64,000 nt of DNA from Thermoplasmata archaeon (GTDB taxonomy: Archaea; Thermoplasmatota; Thermoplasmata; Thermoplasmatales; GCA-001856825). The translations under genes and the position numbers were made by a program. Position 1 is the stretch's first letter. Every line of letters starts with the position of its first letter. Below the pieces are notes generated by a model. It did not search any database. It saw only the letters and a list, made by a program, of their open reading frames with translations, and was not told where the DNA came from. Positions 7,727 to 16,654 of this stretch are shown here, in pieces. The stretch lies in NCBI GenBank assembly GCA_021797855.1, contig JAJZYX010000001.1:124001-188000 (forward strand). Reading direction: 5' to 3'.

Positions 7727-8530
7727 ATGGAACAGCTTATCCTTAAGGATTTCGGTGAGGTCGTCAAGACCGTGACTTTCAGGGTAAGACGGTACGACCC
7801 GGAGAAGGATGATGCGCCTAGGTATGAAGAGTACAGGGTTCCCGTTCAGAAAGGAATGACTGTCCTGGACGGGATTTTGTACATAAAGGAACATATAGAT
7901 CATACTCTTTCCGCACGCTATTCCTGCAGGATGGGTATCTGCGGATCGTGCGGCATGATTATAAACGGGAAGGAGAGGCTTGCTTGCCAGACGCAGATAC
8001 TTGAGCTGGGCAAGGATCTGATAAAGGTAGACCCGATGGGGAATTACGAGGTCGTTAAGGACCTCGTTCCTGATCTTTCCAAATTGTTCAGGAATCATCA
8101 GAACGTCAAGCCCTTTATAATCAGGGATGAGGAGGAACCCAAGGGGGAATACCTCCAGACTCCTGGACAGAGGGAAAGGTATGCAATGTTCACAGATTGT
8201 ATCCTGTGCGGCCTCTGTCTCTCTGCCTGCCCGACAAGCGCGTCTGATGAGCTCTACCTAGGACCGCAGGCACTGGCACAGGGGTTCAGGTACATAGCAG
8301 ACAACAGGGACCTTGGATTCGAGGAGAGACTGAATGTTCTTGACTCAAAGCATGGAGTATGGAGATGCCACTTCTCCGGCGCGTGCTCCGAGGTCTGCCC
8401 TAAGGGAGTAGACCCAGCGCTGGCAATACAGCTGCTGCGACAAGTGATGACAACAAACGTCTTCGTAAGGTTCAAACAGAAGGGGACGGAAACAGGCCCC
8501 GAAAGAAAGTCTGTTTCAGGTGTGTCGTGA
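7727..8530 (+). CDS. sdhB: Succinate dehydrogenase iron-sulfur subunit SdhB (classical operon)
   Basis: Iron-sulfur subunit, 267 aa, with the full classical set: [2Fe-2S] C67, C72, C75, C87; [4Fe-4S] C158-x2-C161-x2-C164-x3-C168-P; and C214-x5-C220-x3-C224-P-K-G of the [3Fe-4S] region. ATG 7727 is chosen over an upstream TTG at 7709 because GGAGG at 7711-7716 gives a good ribosome-binding site and the TTG lies inside sdhD. It is the last gene of the operon, with about 60 nt to the complex I operon. Confidence 0.93.
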   Translation: MEQLILKDFGEVVKTVTFRVRRYDPEKDDAPRYEEYRVPVQKGMTVLDGILYIKEHIDHTLSARYSCRMGICGSCGMIINGKERLACQTQILELGKDLIKVDPMGNYEVVKDLVPDLSKLFRNHQNVKPFIIRDEEEPKGEYLQTPGQRERYAMFTDCILCGLCLSACPTSASDELYLGPQALAQGFRYIADNRDLGFEERLNVLDSKHGVWRCHFSGACSEVCPKGVDPALAIQLLRQVMTTNVFVRFKQKGTETGPERKSVSGVS

Positions 8531-8561
8531 TGCCCTTATTCTATTCGAGGGCGGAAACAAA

Positions 8562-8577
8562 TTATAAATTTAATAAA
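8562..8577 (+). promoter_or_regulatory. AT-rich promoter region of the nuo operon
   Basis: TTATAAATTTAATAAA contains two overlapping TATA-like elements 20-35 nt before nuoA, so the transcript would begin at or just before the gene. A GGAG at 8586-8589 follows. A weak 5-bp hairpin (8532-8536/8548-8552) lies between sdhB2 and this promoter. Confidence 0.5.
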
Positions 8578-8597
8578 TCACTAAAGGAGAGATGAGC

Positions 8598-8963
8598 ATG
8601 ACCCCTGAACTGGCTGCCCTCGCTCTGGCAGTCGTAATTGTACCTATAATTGTTGCCATACTTCTCGGAACGGCGCATCACTTTTCCCCGAAGAAATACG
8701 GAAGGTACACACACGACAACTACGAGTGTGGTGAAGTTTCCGCTGGCGACTTCCAATCCCCCCTCCCGCTGCAGTACTTCTTCTACATAATGGCATTCGT
8801 GGTTTTTGATGTGGATTTCATTCTTCTCCTACCGTGGGCTGGATCGGTCAAGGCTCTGGGAGCAGGGATATTCCTTGATGTCGTCCTTTTCATAGCAATA
8901 ATGCTTGGAGGCCTGCTATACGCATCCAAGAAAGGATACATGAGGTGGTCAAGTGTCGGATAG
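8598..8963 (+). CDS. nuoA: Complex I subunit NuoA
   Basis: Membrane subunit of 121 aa with three transmembrane helices and the NuoA motifs YECG (Y-E-C-G after helix 1) and [15 protein letters not shown], which form the short helices and acidic residues near the quinone channel. ATG 8598 has GGAG 8 nt upstream; ATG 8592, two codons earlier, is the alternative but is only 2 nt from the GGAG. First gene of a 12-gene complex I operon with nearly all genes overlapping or within a few nt. Confidence 0.9.
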   Translation: MTPELAALALAVVIVPIIVAILLGTAHHFSPKKYGRYTHDNYECGEVSAGDFQSPLPLQYFFYIMAFVVFDVDFILLLPWAGSVKALGAGIFLDVVLFIAIMLGGLLYASKKGYMRWSSVG

Positions 8964-9411
8964 CATTCTAGTTACCTCTCTCGAAGAGGCGCTAAAGTGG
9001 GGAACAGGGAAGTCACTCTGGCCTTTCACGTTCGGATTGGCCTGCTGCGCCATAGAGATGATGAGCGCAATGGGTTCCGACTATGACTGGGCAAGGTTTG
9101 GATCTGATATCTTCAGGGATTCCCCACGACACTCAGACCTGATGATAGTTTCTGGAACAGTGACGAAGAAGATGGCTCCAAGGATAAGGAGGCTCTACGA
9201 CCAGATGGCCTTTCCAAAGTTCGTTATCTCCATGGGTGCGTGTGCATCCGCCGGAGGACCGTACGTTAGGGGGTACTCTGTCGTCGATGGGGTTGACCAG
9301 GTGGTACCTGTGGACGTTTACGTCTACGGATGCCCGCCCAGACCTGAGGCCCTGATACAGGCGCTCAAAATGCTTCAGGATAGGATAGTCTCGGGAAGGG
9401 TGAGACATTGA
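8953..9411 (+). CDS. nuoB: Complex I subunit NuoB (N2 cluster)
   Basis: Peripheral-arm subunit of 152 aa that holds the terminal [4Fe-4S] cluster N2. All four ligands are visible: the tandem C31-C32 in [11 protein letters not shown]97 in MGACASAGG and C127 in YGCPPRPE. The start is GTG 8953, inside the end of nuoA, with GAGGTGG just upstream. The stop overlaps nuoC. Confidence 0.93.
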   Translation: MSDSILVTSLEEALKWGTGKSLWPFTFGLACCAIEMMSAMGSDYDWARFGSDIFRDSPRHSDLMIVSGTVTKKMAPRIRRLYDQMAFPKFVISMGACASAGGPYVRGYSVVDGVDQVVPVDVYVYGCPPRPEALIQALKMLQDRIVSGRVRH

Positions 9412-9863
9412 TACCGATAGAAAGCGAGTCCTCCACCAAGAACGGTATCAAGGTAGTATACGTTGCAAAGGAAAACATCCTTCCGTTTCTTTCCGAAAAG
9501 AAACAAGAGGGTTACGATACCCTGCTGATGATTAGCGGGGTTGACTACAGGGATCATCTTGAAGTTCTTTATCACCTTCTTTCCTCAACAAACAATTCGA
9601 GACTTATAGTGAAGACGAAGACCGACGGGGAGGTGGATTCAGTAACATCCCTCTGGAAGGGGGCAGACTGGCATGAGAGGGAGACGTGGGACCTCGTCGG
9701 GATAAGGTTCAAAAACCATCCAAATCTGAAGAGAATACTCCTTGCCGAGGGTTGGGTGGGACATCCTCTCCGTAAGGATTATCCCATGGCGAAGAAACAG
9801 TACGTCAACCTTGCAGACAACGGGGAAGATACCGTTTCGTTCGACAAGATGGAGGGATACTGA
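9408..9863 (+). CDS. nuoC: Complex I subunit NuoC (30 kDa)
   Basis: Subunit of 151 aa matching the 30-kDa family: [16 protein letters not shown], then [10 protein letters not shown] near the C-terminus, the usual link to NuoD. It is encoded separately from nuoD. Start TTG 9408 overlaps the nuoB stop. The N-terminal portion is shorter than in bacteria. Confidence 0.9.
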   Translation: MIPIESESSTKNGIKVVYVAKENILPFLSEKKQEGYDTLLMISGVDYRDHLEVLYHLLSSTNNSRLIVKTKTDGEVDSVTSLWKGADWHERETWDLVGIRFKNHPNLKRILLAEGWVGHPLRKDYPMAKKQYVNLADNGEDTVSFDKMEGY

Positions 9864-9864
9864 A

Positions 9865-10971
9865 ATGGAAGACAAGGTGATAGAGGTCAATTTCGGGCCT
9901 CAACATCCCTCCACACACGGTGTGCTGAGGATCAAGGTAAAGCTGGATGGGGAGATCATAGTTGATGCCCAGCCGGTCATAGGCTATCTGCACAGGAACG
10001 CAGAGAAACTGGCAGAAATGGGTGGGTACCCAAAAGGCATGATCTATATCGACAGGCTCGACTACGTCGCTGCTCTTAACATGGAGCTGGGATACGTCTT
10101 AGCGGTTGAGAGCCTTATGGACGTTCAGGTTCCGGAGAGGGCCCAGTGGATAAGGATGATGATGGTGGAGCTCAACAGGGAGGCCTCGCATCTCATATGG
10201 CTCGGGACGCACGGCCTTGACATGGGGATGCTCACCCCCTTCTTCTACTGCTTCAGGGAAAGGGAGAGGATACTCAGGATATTTGACGAGATTACCGGAA
10301 GCAGGCTTCTGTACAATTACTTTGCAATTGGGGGGGTATACTCTGACATTACCCCCAAGGCAATGGATATGATACGGGAATGGACTGAAGACTTCATCCC
10401 AAAGCTGGAAGAGATACAGTCCATCCTAGGAAAGAGCTACATATACGTCAGCAGGACCAAAGGCGTGGGGGTACTGACCAGGGAGGATGTCCTCTCCTAC
10501 GGGGTTACCGGACCGATGCAAAGGGCCTCGGGAATAAATAGGGATGTCAGGAAAGACTCCCCTTATCTTTACTACGATAAGATAAACTTCGACGTTCCGA
10601 CGAGAACCGAGGGGGATGTGTACGCCAGGTTCCTCGTTAGGATAGAAGAGATGAGGCAGAGCGCCAGGATCGTAAGGCAGATACTTGACAAACTTCCCGC
10701 GGGGGACCATTACAACAAGAAATATTCCAAGCCTATGCTCGTAAGGCTGAAGGCGACCGGGGAAGCCTATGTTCCAACGGAATCCCCAAAGGGGGAATTC
10801 GGAATACACCTGATAGGGGACGGGTCTTCAATCCCTTACAGGGTTAGGATAAGGAGCCCGAGTTTCGCAAACCTGTCTTCAATCCCGACCATGCTCAAGG
10901 GGTACAAGATAGCTGACCTCACAGCAGCAGTCAGTTCAATTGACCCTGTGTTCGGGGAGGTGGATAGATGA
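9865..10971 (+). CDS. nuoD: Complex I subunit NuoD (49 kDa)
   Basis: Quinone-binding subunit of 368 aa related to the large subunit of [NiFe] hydrogenases. NFGPQHPSTHGVLR at the N-terminus and IGYLHRNAEKL are diagnostic; the hydrogenase nickel cysteines are absent, as in complex I. ATG 9865 follows nuoC by 1 nt; an in-frame ATG at 9742 lies within nuoC and would add sequence that is not NuoD-like. The stop overlaps nuoH. Confidence 0.94.
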   Translation: MEDKVIEVNFGPQHPSTHGVLRIKVKLDGEIIVDAQPVIGYLHRNAEKLAEMGGYPKGMIYIDRLDYVAALNMELGYVLAVESLMDVQVPERAQWIRMMMVELNREASHLIWLGTHGLDMGMLTPFFYCFRERERILRIFDEITGSRLLYNYFAIGGVYSDITPKAMDMIREWTEDFIPKLEEIQSILGKSYIYVSRTKGVGVLTREDVLSYGVTGPMQRASGINRDVRKDSPYLYYDKINFDVPTRTEGDVYARFLVRIEEMRQSARIVRQILDKLPAGDHYNKKYSKPMLVRLKATGEAYVPTESPKGEFGIHLIGDGSSIPYRVRIRSPSFANLSSIPTMLKGYKIADLTAAVSSIDPVFGEVDR

Positions 10972-12047
10972 ACCTGTTCTTCTTCCTCATGAGCATTCTC
11001 TATGGAATAGTAAAGTTCCTCCACATAAACTTCACAACCTTCGTTCTCAACGGATATCCGGTTGGGCTTTGGGTTGCATATCTCATAGTTGCCGTCGTGG
11101 AAGTCCTCCTGGTTTTTGCTCTGTCTATGGTGACGGTTATCATAATAATCTACGTCTTCAGGAAGTACATGGCGGATGCACAGAACAGGATCGGCCCCAA
11201 CAGGGTCGGACCGTGGGGTACCCTCCAGCTCATAGCGGATGTGTTCAAGCTCATCCAGAAGCAGGACATCATACCAACGACAGCCGACAGGACCGCCTAT
11301 AAAGTAGCACCATATATCGTGTTCACCCCGGTAGTACTGGGCTTCATACTGATTCCTTTCGGCAACGTTTCCATCCTGAACCTCATGGTTGTCAATTTCA
11401 ACTACACCATCCTCTTCCTTGTAGCGTTCATGACTGTAGCTCCCGTCGGGGAGATAATAGGGGGACTGGCATCTCACAACAAATTCTCGTTATATGGTGC
11501 CCTCAGGTCGGCTGCCCAGGACATGGGGTTCGAAGTCCCCATGCTCATATCCCTCATTTCCGTCATCGTTCTTGCAGGCAGTTACAACGCAAACGAAATC
11601 GTCACTGCGCAGAAGTATATACCTTTCATAATACCGGAGATACTGGGATTTCTGGTATTCTTCCTGGCTATGATAGGGAGGCAGTCGATACCTCCTTTCG
11701 ACCTGCCTGAGAGCGGAAGCGAACTTGTCAGCGGATTTTCAACAGAATACAGCGGCATGAGATATGGTATCTTCTACATGGGCAACTTTGGCTTCATGGC
11801 CCTCTCGGCCTTCGTCGTCGCTGTAGTTTACCTTGGGGGCTGGGAGGGACCCATTTTCCCAGGTACGGTATGGCTGATAATCAAGGGGGCGGTGTTCATA
11901 TTCATTTTCCTGCTCACCTGGATATCCCTCGGGAGGGTGAGGATAGACCAACTTCTGCAGCTCGGGTGGAAATACCTACTGCCTCTCAGTATCCTAAACC
12001 TGCTCATCAGCGCAGGGATAGCAATCTATTTTGGGGGGGTGTTTTGA
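10968..12047 (+). CDS. nuoH: Complex I subunit NuoH
   Basis: Membrane subunit of 359 aa with about eight helices at the junction of peripheral and membrane arms. NuoH motifs are clear: AQNRIGPNRVGPWG(TL) and the acidic cytoplasmic loop PPFDLPESGSELVSGF, which lines the quinone chamber. ATG 10968 overlaps the nuoD stop by 4 nt. The reading frame continues after the TGA, without a further stop, directly into nuoI. Confidence 0.94.
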   Translation: MNLFFFLMSILYGIVKFLHINFTTFVLNGYPVGLWVAYLIVAVVEVLLVFALSMVTVIIIIYVFRKYMADAQNRIGPNRVGPWGTLQLIADVFKLIQKQDIIPTTADRTAYKVAPYIVFTPVVLGFILIPFGNVSILNLMVVNFNYTILFLVAFMTVAPVGEIIGGLASHNKFSLYGALRSAAQDMGFEVPMLISLISVIVLAGSYNANEIVTAQKYIPFIIPEILGFLVFFLAMIGRQSIPPFDLPESGSELVSGFSTEYSGMRYGIFYMGNFGFMALSAFVVAVVYLGGWEGPIFPGTVWLIIKGAVFIFIFLLTWISLGRVRIDQLLQLGWKYLLPLSILNLLISAGIAIYFGGVF

Positions 12048-12107
12048 ACGACTGACTCAGAAAAGATCCCGGGGCCACTTCAGGGCATTTCTGGGGTTAT
12101 AAAAGGG

Positions 12108-12521
12108 ATGTGGACAGTCTTCCTCGAAGGCTTCAGACCTAAGGTGACGAGGCAGGTGCCGGAGGAAAAGCTGGAATATCCTTCGCGGACAACGGGGAGG
12201 GTGTTCCTGAACCTAGAGACGTGCATAGGATGCACACTTTGCGAGCAAATTTGCCCTAACGGAACGATAAGAATGGTAGACTTCCACCACGACAAGACCG
12301 CAGAATTCGAGAAGAAGTATCCCAACAAGAGGGAGATTTACCCCAGCGTGGACGTATCCACCTGCATACACTGCAATCTCTGCGAGGAAATATGCCCAAC
12401 GGGTGCCATAACCCTCGAACCAGAGGTTGAGGAAGTACACTTCATAAGGAAGAACACGAGATACACGCCGGAGCAACTTGGAAAGAGGGAAGTTGAACTT
12501 TGGGGGGAGGGGAGGGAATGA
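12108..12521 (+). CDS. nuoI: Complex I subunit NuoI (2 x [4Fe-4S])
   Basis: Ferredoxin-like subunit, 137 aa from ATG 12108, with two classical clusters: C39-x2-C42-x2-C45-x3-C49-P and C86-x2-C89-x2-C92-x3-C96-P. The start is uncertain: the same frame is open back to the nuoH stop (12047) and encodes LQGISGVIKG just before the ATG, which reads like the amphipathic NuoI N-terminal helix, but no ATG, GTG or TTG is present there. A shortened protein, a rare start codon (for example ATT 12087) or read-through are alternatives. Confidence 0.9.
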   Translation: MWTVFLEGFRPKVTRQVPEEKLEYPSRTTGRVFLNLETCIGCTLCEQICPNGTIRMVDFHHDKTAEFEKKYPNKREIYPSVDVSTCIHCNLCEEICPTGAITLEPEVEEVHFIRKNTRYTPEQLGKREVELWGEGRE

Positions 12522-12760
12522 TCATCTTCTACATACTTTCAATTGCCGCGATAGCATCAGCGGCCCTCGCGGCCTCAACAAAGAACCTGTTACATTCCAC
12601 CCTATGGCTTACCTTCCTTGTGATTGATGTGGCTGGAATTTTCTTCTATCTGGAAGACTTCTTCATTTCTGCCGTCCAGGTACTCGTATATGCTGGTGCC
12701 ATAATCACCCTGATTCTGACATCGGTCATGCTTTCAAGGAGGTATCAAGATGAGGAATAA
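12518..12760 (+). CDS. nuoJ1: Complex I subunit NuoJ, N-terminal half (NuoJ1)
   Basis: An 80-aa protein with three transmembrane helices corresponding to the first part of NuoJ; AVQVLVYAGAIITLILTSVM is the conserved NuoJ helix 3 with its pi-bulge Tyr-Ala-Gly-Ala. GGAGG lies just before ATG 12518, which overlaps the nuoI stop. The rest of NuoJ is encoded by the next gene, so nuoJ is split, a condition known from several archaea. Confidence 0.87.
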   Translation: MIIFYILSIAAIASAALAASTKNLLHSTLWLTFLVIDVAGIFFYLEDFFISAVQVLVYAGAIITLILTSVMLSRRYQDEE

Positions 12761-12986
12761 ATTTGCGATAGCGATGTCCTTCATCCTGTTCCTCATCATG
12801 ATCACTTTCATACAGCCTTCAGTATTCCCTCATGGAATTGTTCCGGTTAACACGGGCTCACCTGGAGGGACGGGAATAACGCAGATGCTGTTCTCCTATT
12901 ATATCCTTCCATTTGAGGTCGTCACGTTTCTCCTGGTTGCAGCGATGTTGGGCGCAATGTACCTTGGCCAGAGGGGTGAGAGATGA
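12750..12986 (+). CDS. nuoJ2: Complex I subunit NuoJ, C-terminal half (NuoJ2)
   Basis: A 78-aa protein with two helices. Its end, FEVVTFLLVAAMLGAMYLG, matches the last helix of NuoJ. It overlaps nuoJ1 by 11 nt in another frame and nuoK by 4 nt. The overlap with different frames argues for a genuine gene split rather than a sequencing frameshift, since both halves have their own start codons. Confidence 0.82.
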   Translation: MRNKFAIAMSFILFLIMITFIQPSVFPHGIVPVNTGSPGGTGITQMLFSYYILPFEVVTFLLVAAMLGAMYLGQRGER

Positions 12987-13315
12987 TGGATGTCAGTTCG
13001 ATCATATATGCACCAATGAACGTGGGTGCGGTGGAATTCCTGTCAATAGCGATAATCGCAATCGGAATCTACTCCTTCCTGAGCTCAAGAACAGTTGTGA
13101 AGGCACTGATATCTGTTGAGATAATGATAAATGCAGGCCTGATAAATCTCATAGCGGCCTCAAGCTACTATGGTAATTCTGGTGGCGCGAACATGACGCT
13201 CTTCGTCCTGGTGGTTGCAGCTGCGGAGACTGTGGTAGGCATGGCGCTGTTTGTTGCCGTATTCCGGAGGAAGGGGTCTGCAGGACTTGATATTATGAAG
13301 CTCCTGAGGTGGTAA
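12983..13315 (+). CDS. nuoK: Complex I subunit NuoK
   Basis: Small antiporter-like subunit, 110 aa, three helices. It carries the conserved acidic residues of helix 2 and 3: VKALISVEIMINAGLINL and AAAETVVGMALFVAVFRR, matching the NuoK/MrpC family. ATG 12983 (or the next codon, ATG 12986) overlaps nuoJ2. Confidence 0.92.
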   Translation: MMDVSSIIYAPMNVGAVEFLSIAIIAIGIYSFLSSRTVVKALISVEIMINAGLINLIAASSYYGNSGGANMTLFVLVVAAAETVVGMALFVAVFRRKGSAGLDIMKLLRW

Positions 13316-13316
13316 G

Positions 13317-15206
13317 ATGGATATCCCCACTATTTTTGCAATCCTCATATTTGGCCTTCCTCTAGCTGGATTCCCTTTCGTCATTGCTATCGGCTACATC
13401 AGGAAGAACTATTCCATGTACCTCGGTACTTCGCTGGTATTCCTGTCGTTCCTGATTTCACTCTTCGTCTTCTTCAATTACACGATTAAAGGGGTCGTAA
13501 TACAGTACAACTTCAACTGGTTCCCTTCACCTACCCTGCCCGCTATAGTTCCCCTCGGCATCTATGCGGACCACCTGGCAATGATCATGACCCTCATGGT
13601 CTCGTTCGTTGGATTCCTAATCATCCTGTTTTCAGTAGGTTACATGAAGGAGGATCCGAACAGACACGTATTCTTCGGGGAGATGGTGCTGTTCACCTCC
13701 TCCATGCTTGGCCTTGTCCTAGCTTCATCACTGCTTATGCTCTTCATATTCTGGGAGCTTGTTGGTCTCTGCTCCTATCTTCTCATTGGGTTCTGGTACT
13801 ACAAGCCGAACGCAGCCTCGGCGGCTAAAAAGGCATTCATCGTAACAAGGGTTGGGGACGTATTCTTCATCGCTGGCATCGGGGCGGCAATCTTCTACTC
13901 CTCGGGGAGCGCGATTTCAATAACAGGTCTCAGCGCGATTCACCTGGAGTGGCAGAGAACTATAGTATCCCTCCTTCTTTTCGGAGGGGCGATAGGCAAG
14001 AGCGCGCAGTTCCCCCTGCACGTCTGGATACCGGATGCTATGGAGGGTCCGACCACTGTATCAGCCCTGATTCATGCGGCGACAATGGTGACTGCCGGCG
14101 TCTACCTCATAGCCAGGGTGTACTCCGTTGATATTGACATTCTTACCACCACTTCCCTCACCGTCATCCTGTACGTCGGGATTGTCACAATCATCCTTTC
14201 AGGGCTCATTGGATTGGTCGTAAACGACATAAAGAGAATCCTGGCCTACTCAACAATAGGTCAGATCGGATACATGGTCGCCGCACTCGGCCTGGGACTC
14301 GGGGCAACAAGCATTGGTCTCTCCATATACCAGCTGGAGGCACACGCATTCTTCAAGGCTCTTCTGTTCCTGGCTGCCGGCTCAATCCTCCACGCAGTCA
14401 TGAATGTCAGGGACATAAACAAGATGGGGGGCCTCTGGAGGAAGATGCCGATAACTGTAACCTCAATGTTGGTGGGAGCCCTTGCACTTTCCGGGTTCCC
14501 TGGGTTCGCGGGCTTCTTCAGCAAGGACAGTATAATTACTGCAAGCTACGGAGTCTCAATATTCGCATGGTCCCTGCTCGCCATAGGAGGATTCCTCACG
14601 ACTCTCTATGCATTCAGGCTATTTTTCAAGGTTGCGATTGGAAAACCAAGGAGCCACGCGGCTGAACAGGCTCACGAGTCAGGATGGGTGATGCTGATCC
14701 CCATAGTAACGCTTGCAATCTTCAGCATCATATTCGGCATATTCCAGCAGGGTTTCTACAATTTTGTAGAAAACAGACAGGTGAGCGGAGTGTTTGGGAT
14801 AGCCCAGCTGTCCACCACGGACCTTATTCCTGTCATTCTAATGCTCACAGGGTTGGCCGCCTCGTACTACGTCTGGGGGAGGAAATCGAGCATACCAACG
14901 AAGGTGGCCAATGGTGCCAGGGATTTCTACCTTCTCGTCAAGAACAAGTTCTTTCTGGATGTCTTTTACACCAACGTGATAGCGGAGAGAGGCGTCCTCG
15001 GGCTTTCAGCTGTGTCAGACGGCTTTGAGAGAAGGGCGATAGGAGGTCTTGTGGATTCTTCCGGCAGGCTATTCCAGAATTCTGGTAAGTTACTCAGGAA
15101 GATCCAGACAGGCCTTGCTAGGCAGTACGCACTGCTTATCCTGATCGGTCTTGTGCTCGCTCTTCTGCTGCTCAGGATATTCATTCTCATGGGGGTGATA
15201 CATTGA
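13317..15206 (+). CDS. nuoL: Complex I antiporter subunit NuoL
   Basis: Large proton-pumping subunit of 629 aa with about 16 helices. FWELVGLCSYLLIGFW, the AFIVTRVGD segment, LHVWIPDAMEGPTTVSALIHA and HAFFKALLFLAAG are the classical NuoL motifs with the helix-5 Glu, channel Lys residues and HxxxK. The C-terminal section ends with a terminal helix as expected for the lateral arm. It starts 1 nt after nuoK and overlaps nuoM by 4 nt. Confidence 0.94.
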   Translation: MDIPTIFAILIFGLPLAGFPFVIAIGYIRKNYSMYLGTSLVFLSFLISLFVFFNYTIKGVVIQYNFNWFPSPTLPAIVPLGIYADHLAMIMTLMVSFVGFLIILFSVGYMKEDPNRHVFFGEMVLFTSSMLGLVLASSLLMLFIFWELVGLCSYLLIGFWYYKPNAASAAKKAFIVTRVGDVFFIAGIGAAIFYSSGSAISITGLSAIHLEWQRTIVSLLLFGGAIGKSAQFPLHVWIPDAMEGPTTVSALIHAATMVTAGVYLIARVYSVDIDILTTTSLTVILYVGIVTIILSGLIGLVVNDIKRILAYSTIGQIGYMVAALGLGLGATSIGLSIYQLEAHAFFKALLFLAAGSILHAVMNVRDINKMGGLWRKMPITVTSMLVGALALSGFPGFAGFFSKDSIITASYGVSIFAWSLLAIGGFLTTLYAFRLFFKVAIGKPRSHAAEQAHESGWVMLIPIVTLAIFSIIFGIFQQGFYNFVENRQVSGVFGIAQLSTTDLIPVILMLTGLAASYYVWGRKSSIPTKVANGARDFYLLVKNKFFLDVFYTNVIAERGVLGLSAVSDGFERRAIGGLVDSSGRLFQNSGKLLRKIQTGLARQYALLILIGLVLALLLLRIFILMGVIH

Positions 15207-16654
15207 TCTTCCAGTTCAGCTATCTGCTCCTTTCCCTTGCACTGTTGATGGTCGTTTCTATTGCGCTGCGGGGTCGAGCGGCGAGATACCTGACATTCCT
15301 CTTTTCCATACTGGTTTTCACTTTCGTCGTCTCAAACAACATGACAATGACTAACTTCAGCTACGGGTCGCTCTCCATATTGACACTTTCGTTCCAGCTA
15401 AACTTCGTCAGCTCCGTCCTCCTCATCCTAATTTCTTTCGTGGGAATATACATACCCCTAAGGTTCAAATCTCCCCCCGGGTTCTACATTCTCCTCCAGT
15501 TCCTCCTCTTCTCCCTCACCGGCATATTCACGACCAGAGATTTCATCCTCTTTTACATATTCTGGGAAATGGTTCTGATACCATCATTCTTCGTCATAGG
15601 AATCTGGGGAGGAGGAAACAAGAACTATGCAGCCATGAAATTCTTCATCTACACGCACGTAGGGTCCGTCTTCATGCTTCTGGGGATATTCACCATGTAC
15701 TTTTCAGAAGGCGCCGTGAACTTTTCCATGGCAACCCTGATATCAGGGATGAGTTCCATCCCGGTCGCATACCAGTCCTTCATAATCTTCGGATTCCTAT
15801 TTGCATTCCTAATAAAGCTGCCTTCGATTCCACTGCATTCATGGTTGCCGGATGCATACGTGGAGGCGCCGTATGAAGGTACGGTTTTCATATCCTCCCT
15901 CCTTTCTAAGATGGGAGCATTTGGACTGCTTGTCATATTCTCTCCCATCTTCATGGCGTCCTCATTCTCCGGTAATCCGTCCGTTCCGATCGCGATAGTA
16001 GCGCTTGGAGTCTTCTCACTCATATATTCCGCCCTGGTTGCCCTTTACCAGAAGGATATCAAGAGGATGATGAGCTACACAAGCATAGGCCACATGTCTT
16101 TCATAACAATCGCTGTCGGAGGCTTCCTTTACCTGAACGGATCTGACCAGCTTGCTTCCCAGCTGCTTTATTACGGGGCCGTTTTCCAGCTTATATCCCA
16201 CGGGATAATAATTGCCCTGATATTCTCTCTCATTGGCACCTTGGAAGGGGCCGCCGGGACAAGGGACGTAATGTCCCTGGGGGGCCTTGGGAGAAAGTTG
16301 CCATTCCTGTCATTCCTAATACTCGCTGCATTCCTGGCTTCGGTGGCGATACCAGGCTTCTCTGGTTTCGTAGGAGAAATCTCTATCCTGCTTGGAAGCT
16401 ATGCTGTCCTCAAGTACTATCTCATTTTCGTTCTTGCAGGTGTTGTCCTTACGGCATCTTATCACGTTTTTGCCCTTCAGAGAACAATATTCGGTCCCTA
16501 CAATGAGTTCCTGGGGAACATAACGGCCAGGAAGGGGGAGCTTATTGCAGCTGTCCTTCCGCTGGCTATAATATTCTTCCTTGGAATTTATCCGGGGGTT
16601 TTGTTCCACCTGTTCAACATTCATGCAATCCAGTACCTGGGAGGTGGAAAGTGA
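15203..16654 (+). CDS. nuoM: Complex I antiporter subunit NuoM
   Basis: Antiporter-type subunit of 483 aa, about 14 helices. FWEMVLIPSFFVIG carries the helix-5 Glu, and LIKLPSIPLHSWLPDAYVEAP contains the channel Lys and the conserved PLHxWLPDA signature; LAFLASVAIPGFSGFVGE is typical of the C-terminal half. The start is TTG 15203 overlapping the nuoL stop (TTGA). Confidence 0.94.
   Translation: MIFQFSYLLLSLALLMVVSIALRGRAARYLTFLFSILVFTFVVSNNMTMTNFSYGSLSILTLSFQLNFVSSVLLILISFVGIYIPLRFKSPPGFYILLQFLLFSLTGIFTTRDFILFYIFWEMVLIPSFFVIGIWGGGNKNYAAMKFFIYTHVGSVFMLLGIFTMYFSEGAVNFSMATLISGMSSIPVAYQSFIIFGFLFAFLIKLPSIPLHSWLPDAYVEAPYEGTVFISSLLSKMGAFGLLVIFSPIFMASSFSGNPSVPIAIVALGVFSLIYSALVALYQKDIKRMMSYTSIGHMSFITIAVGGFLYLNGSDQLASQLLYYGAVFQLISHGIIIALIFSLIGTLEGAAGTRDVMSLGGLGRKLPFLSFLILAAFLASVAIPGFSGFVGEISILLGSYAVLKYYLIFVLAGVVLTASYHVFALQRTIFGPYNEFLGNITARKGELIAAVLPLAIIFFLGIYPGVLFHLFNIHAIQYLGGGK

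Noticed and set aside
9742-9864. In-frame upstream extension of NuoD
   Set aside because: It would lie inside nuoC and gives a sequence not found in NuoD; ATG 9865 follows nuoC directly.
10836-11477. 213-aa open frame on the minus strand over nuoD and nuoH
   Set aside because: It is antisense to two strongly conserved genes, has low-complexity charged sequence and no promoter; a shadow frame.
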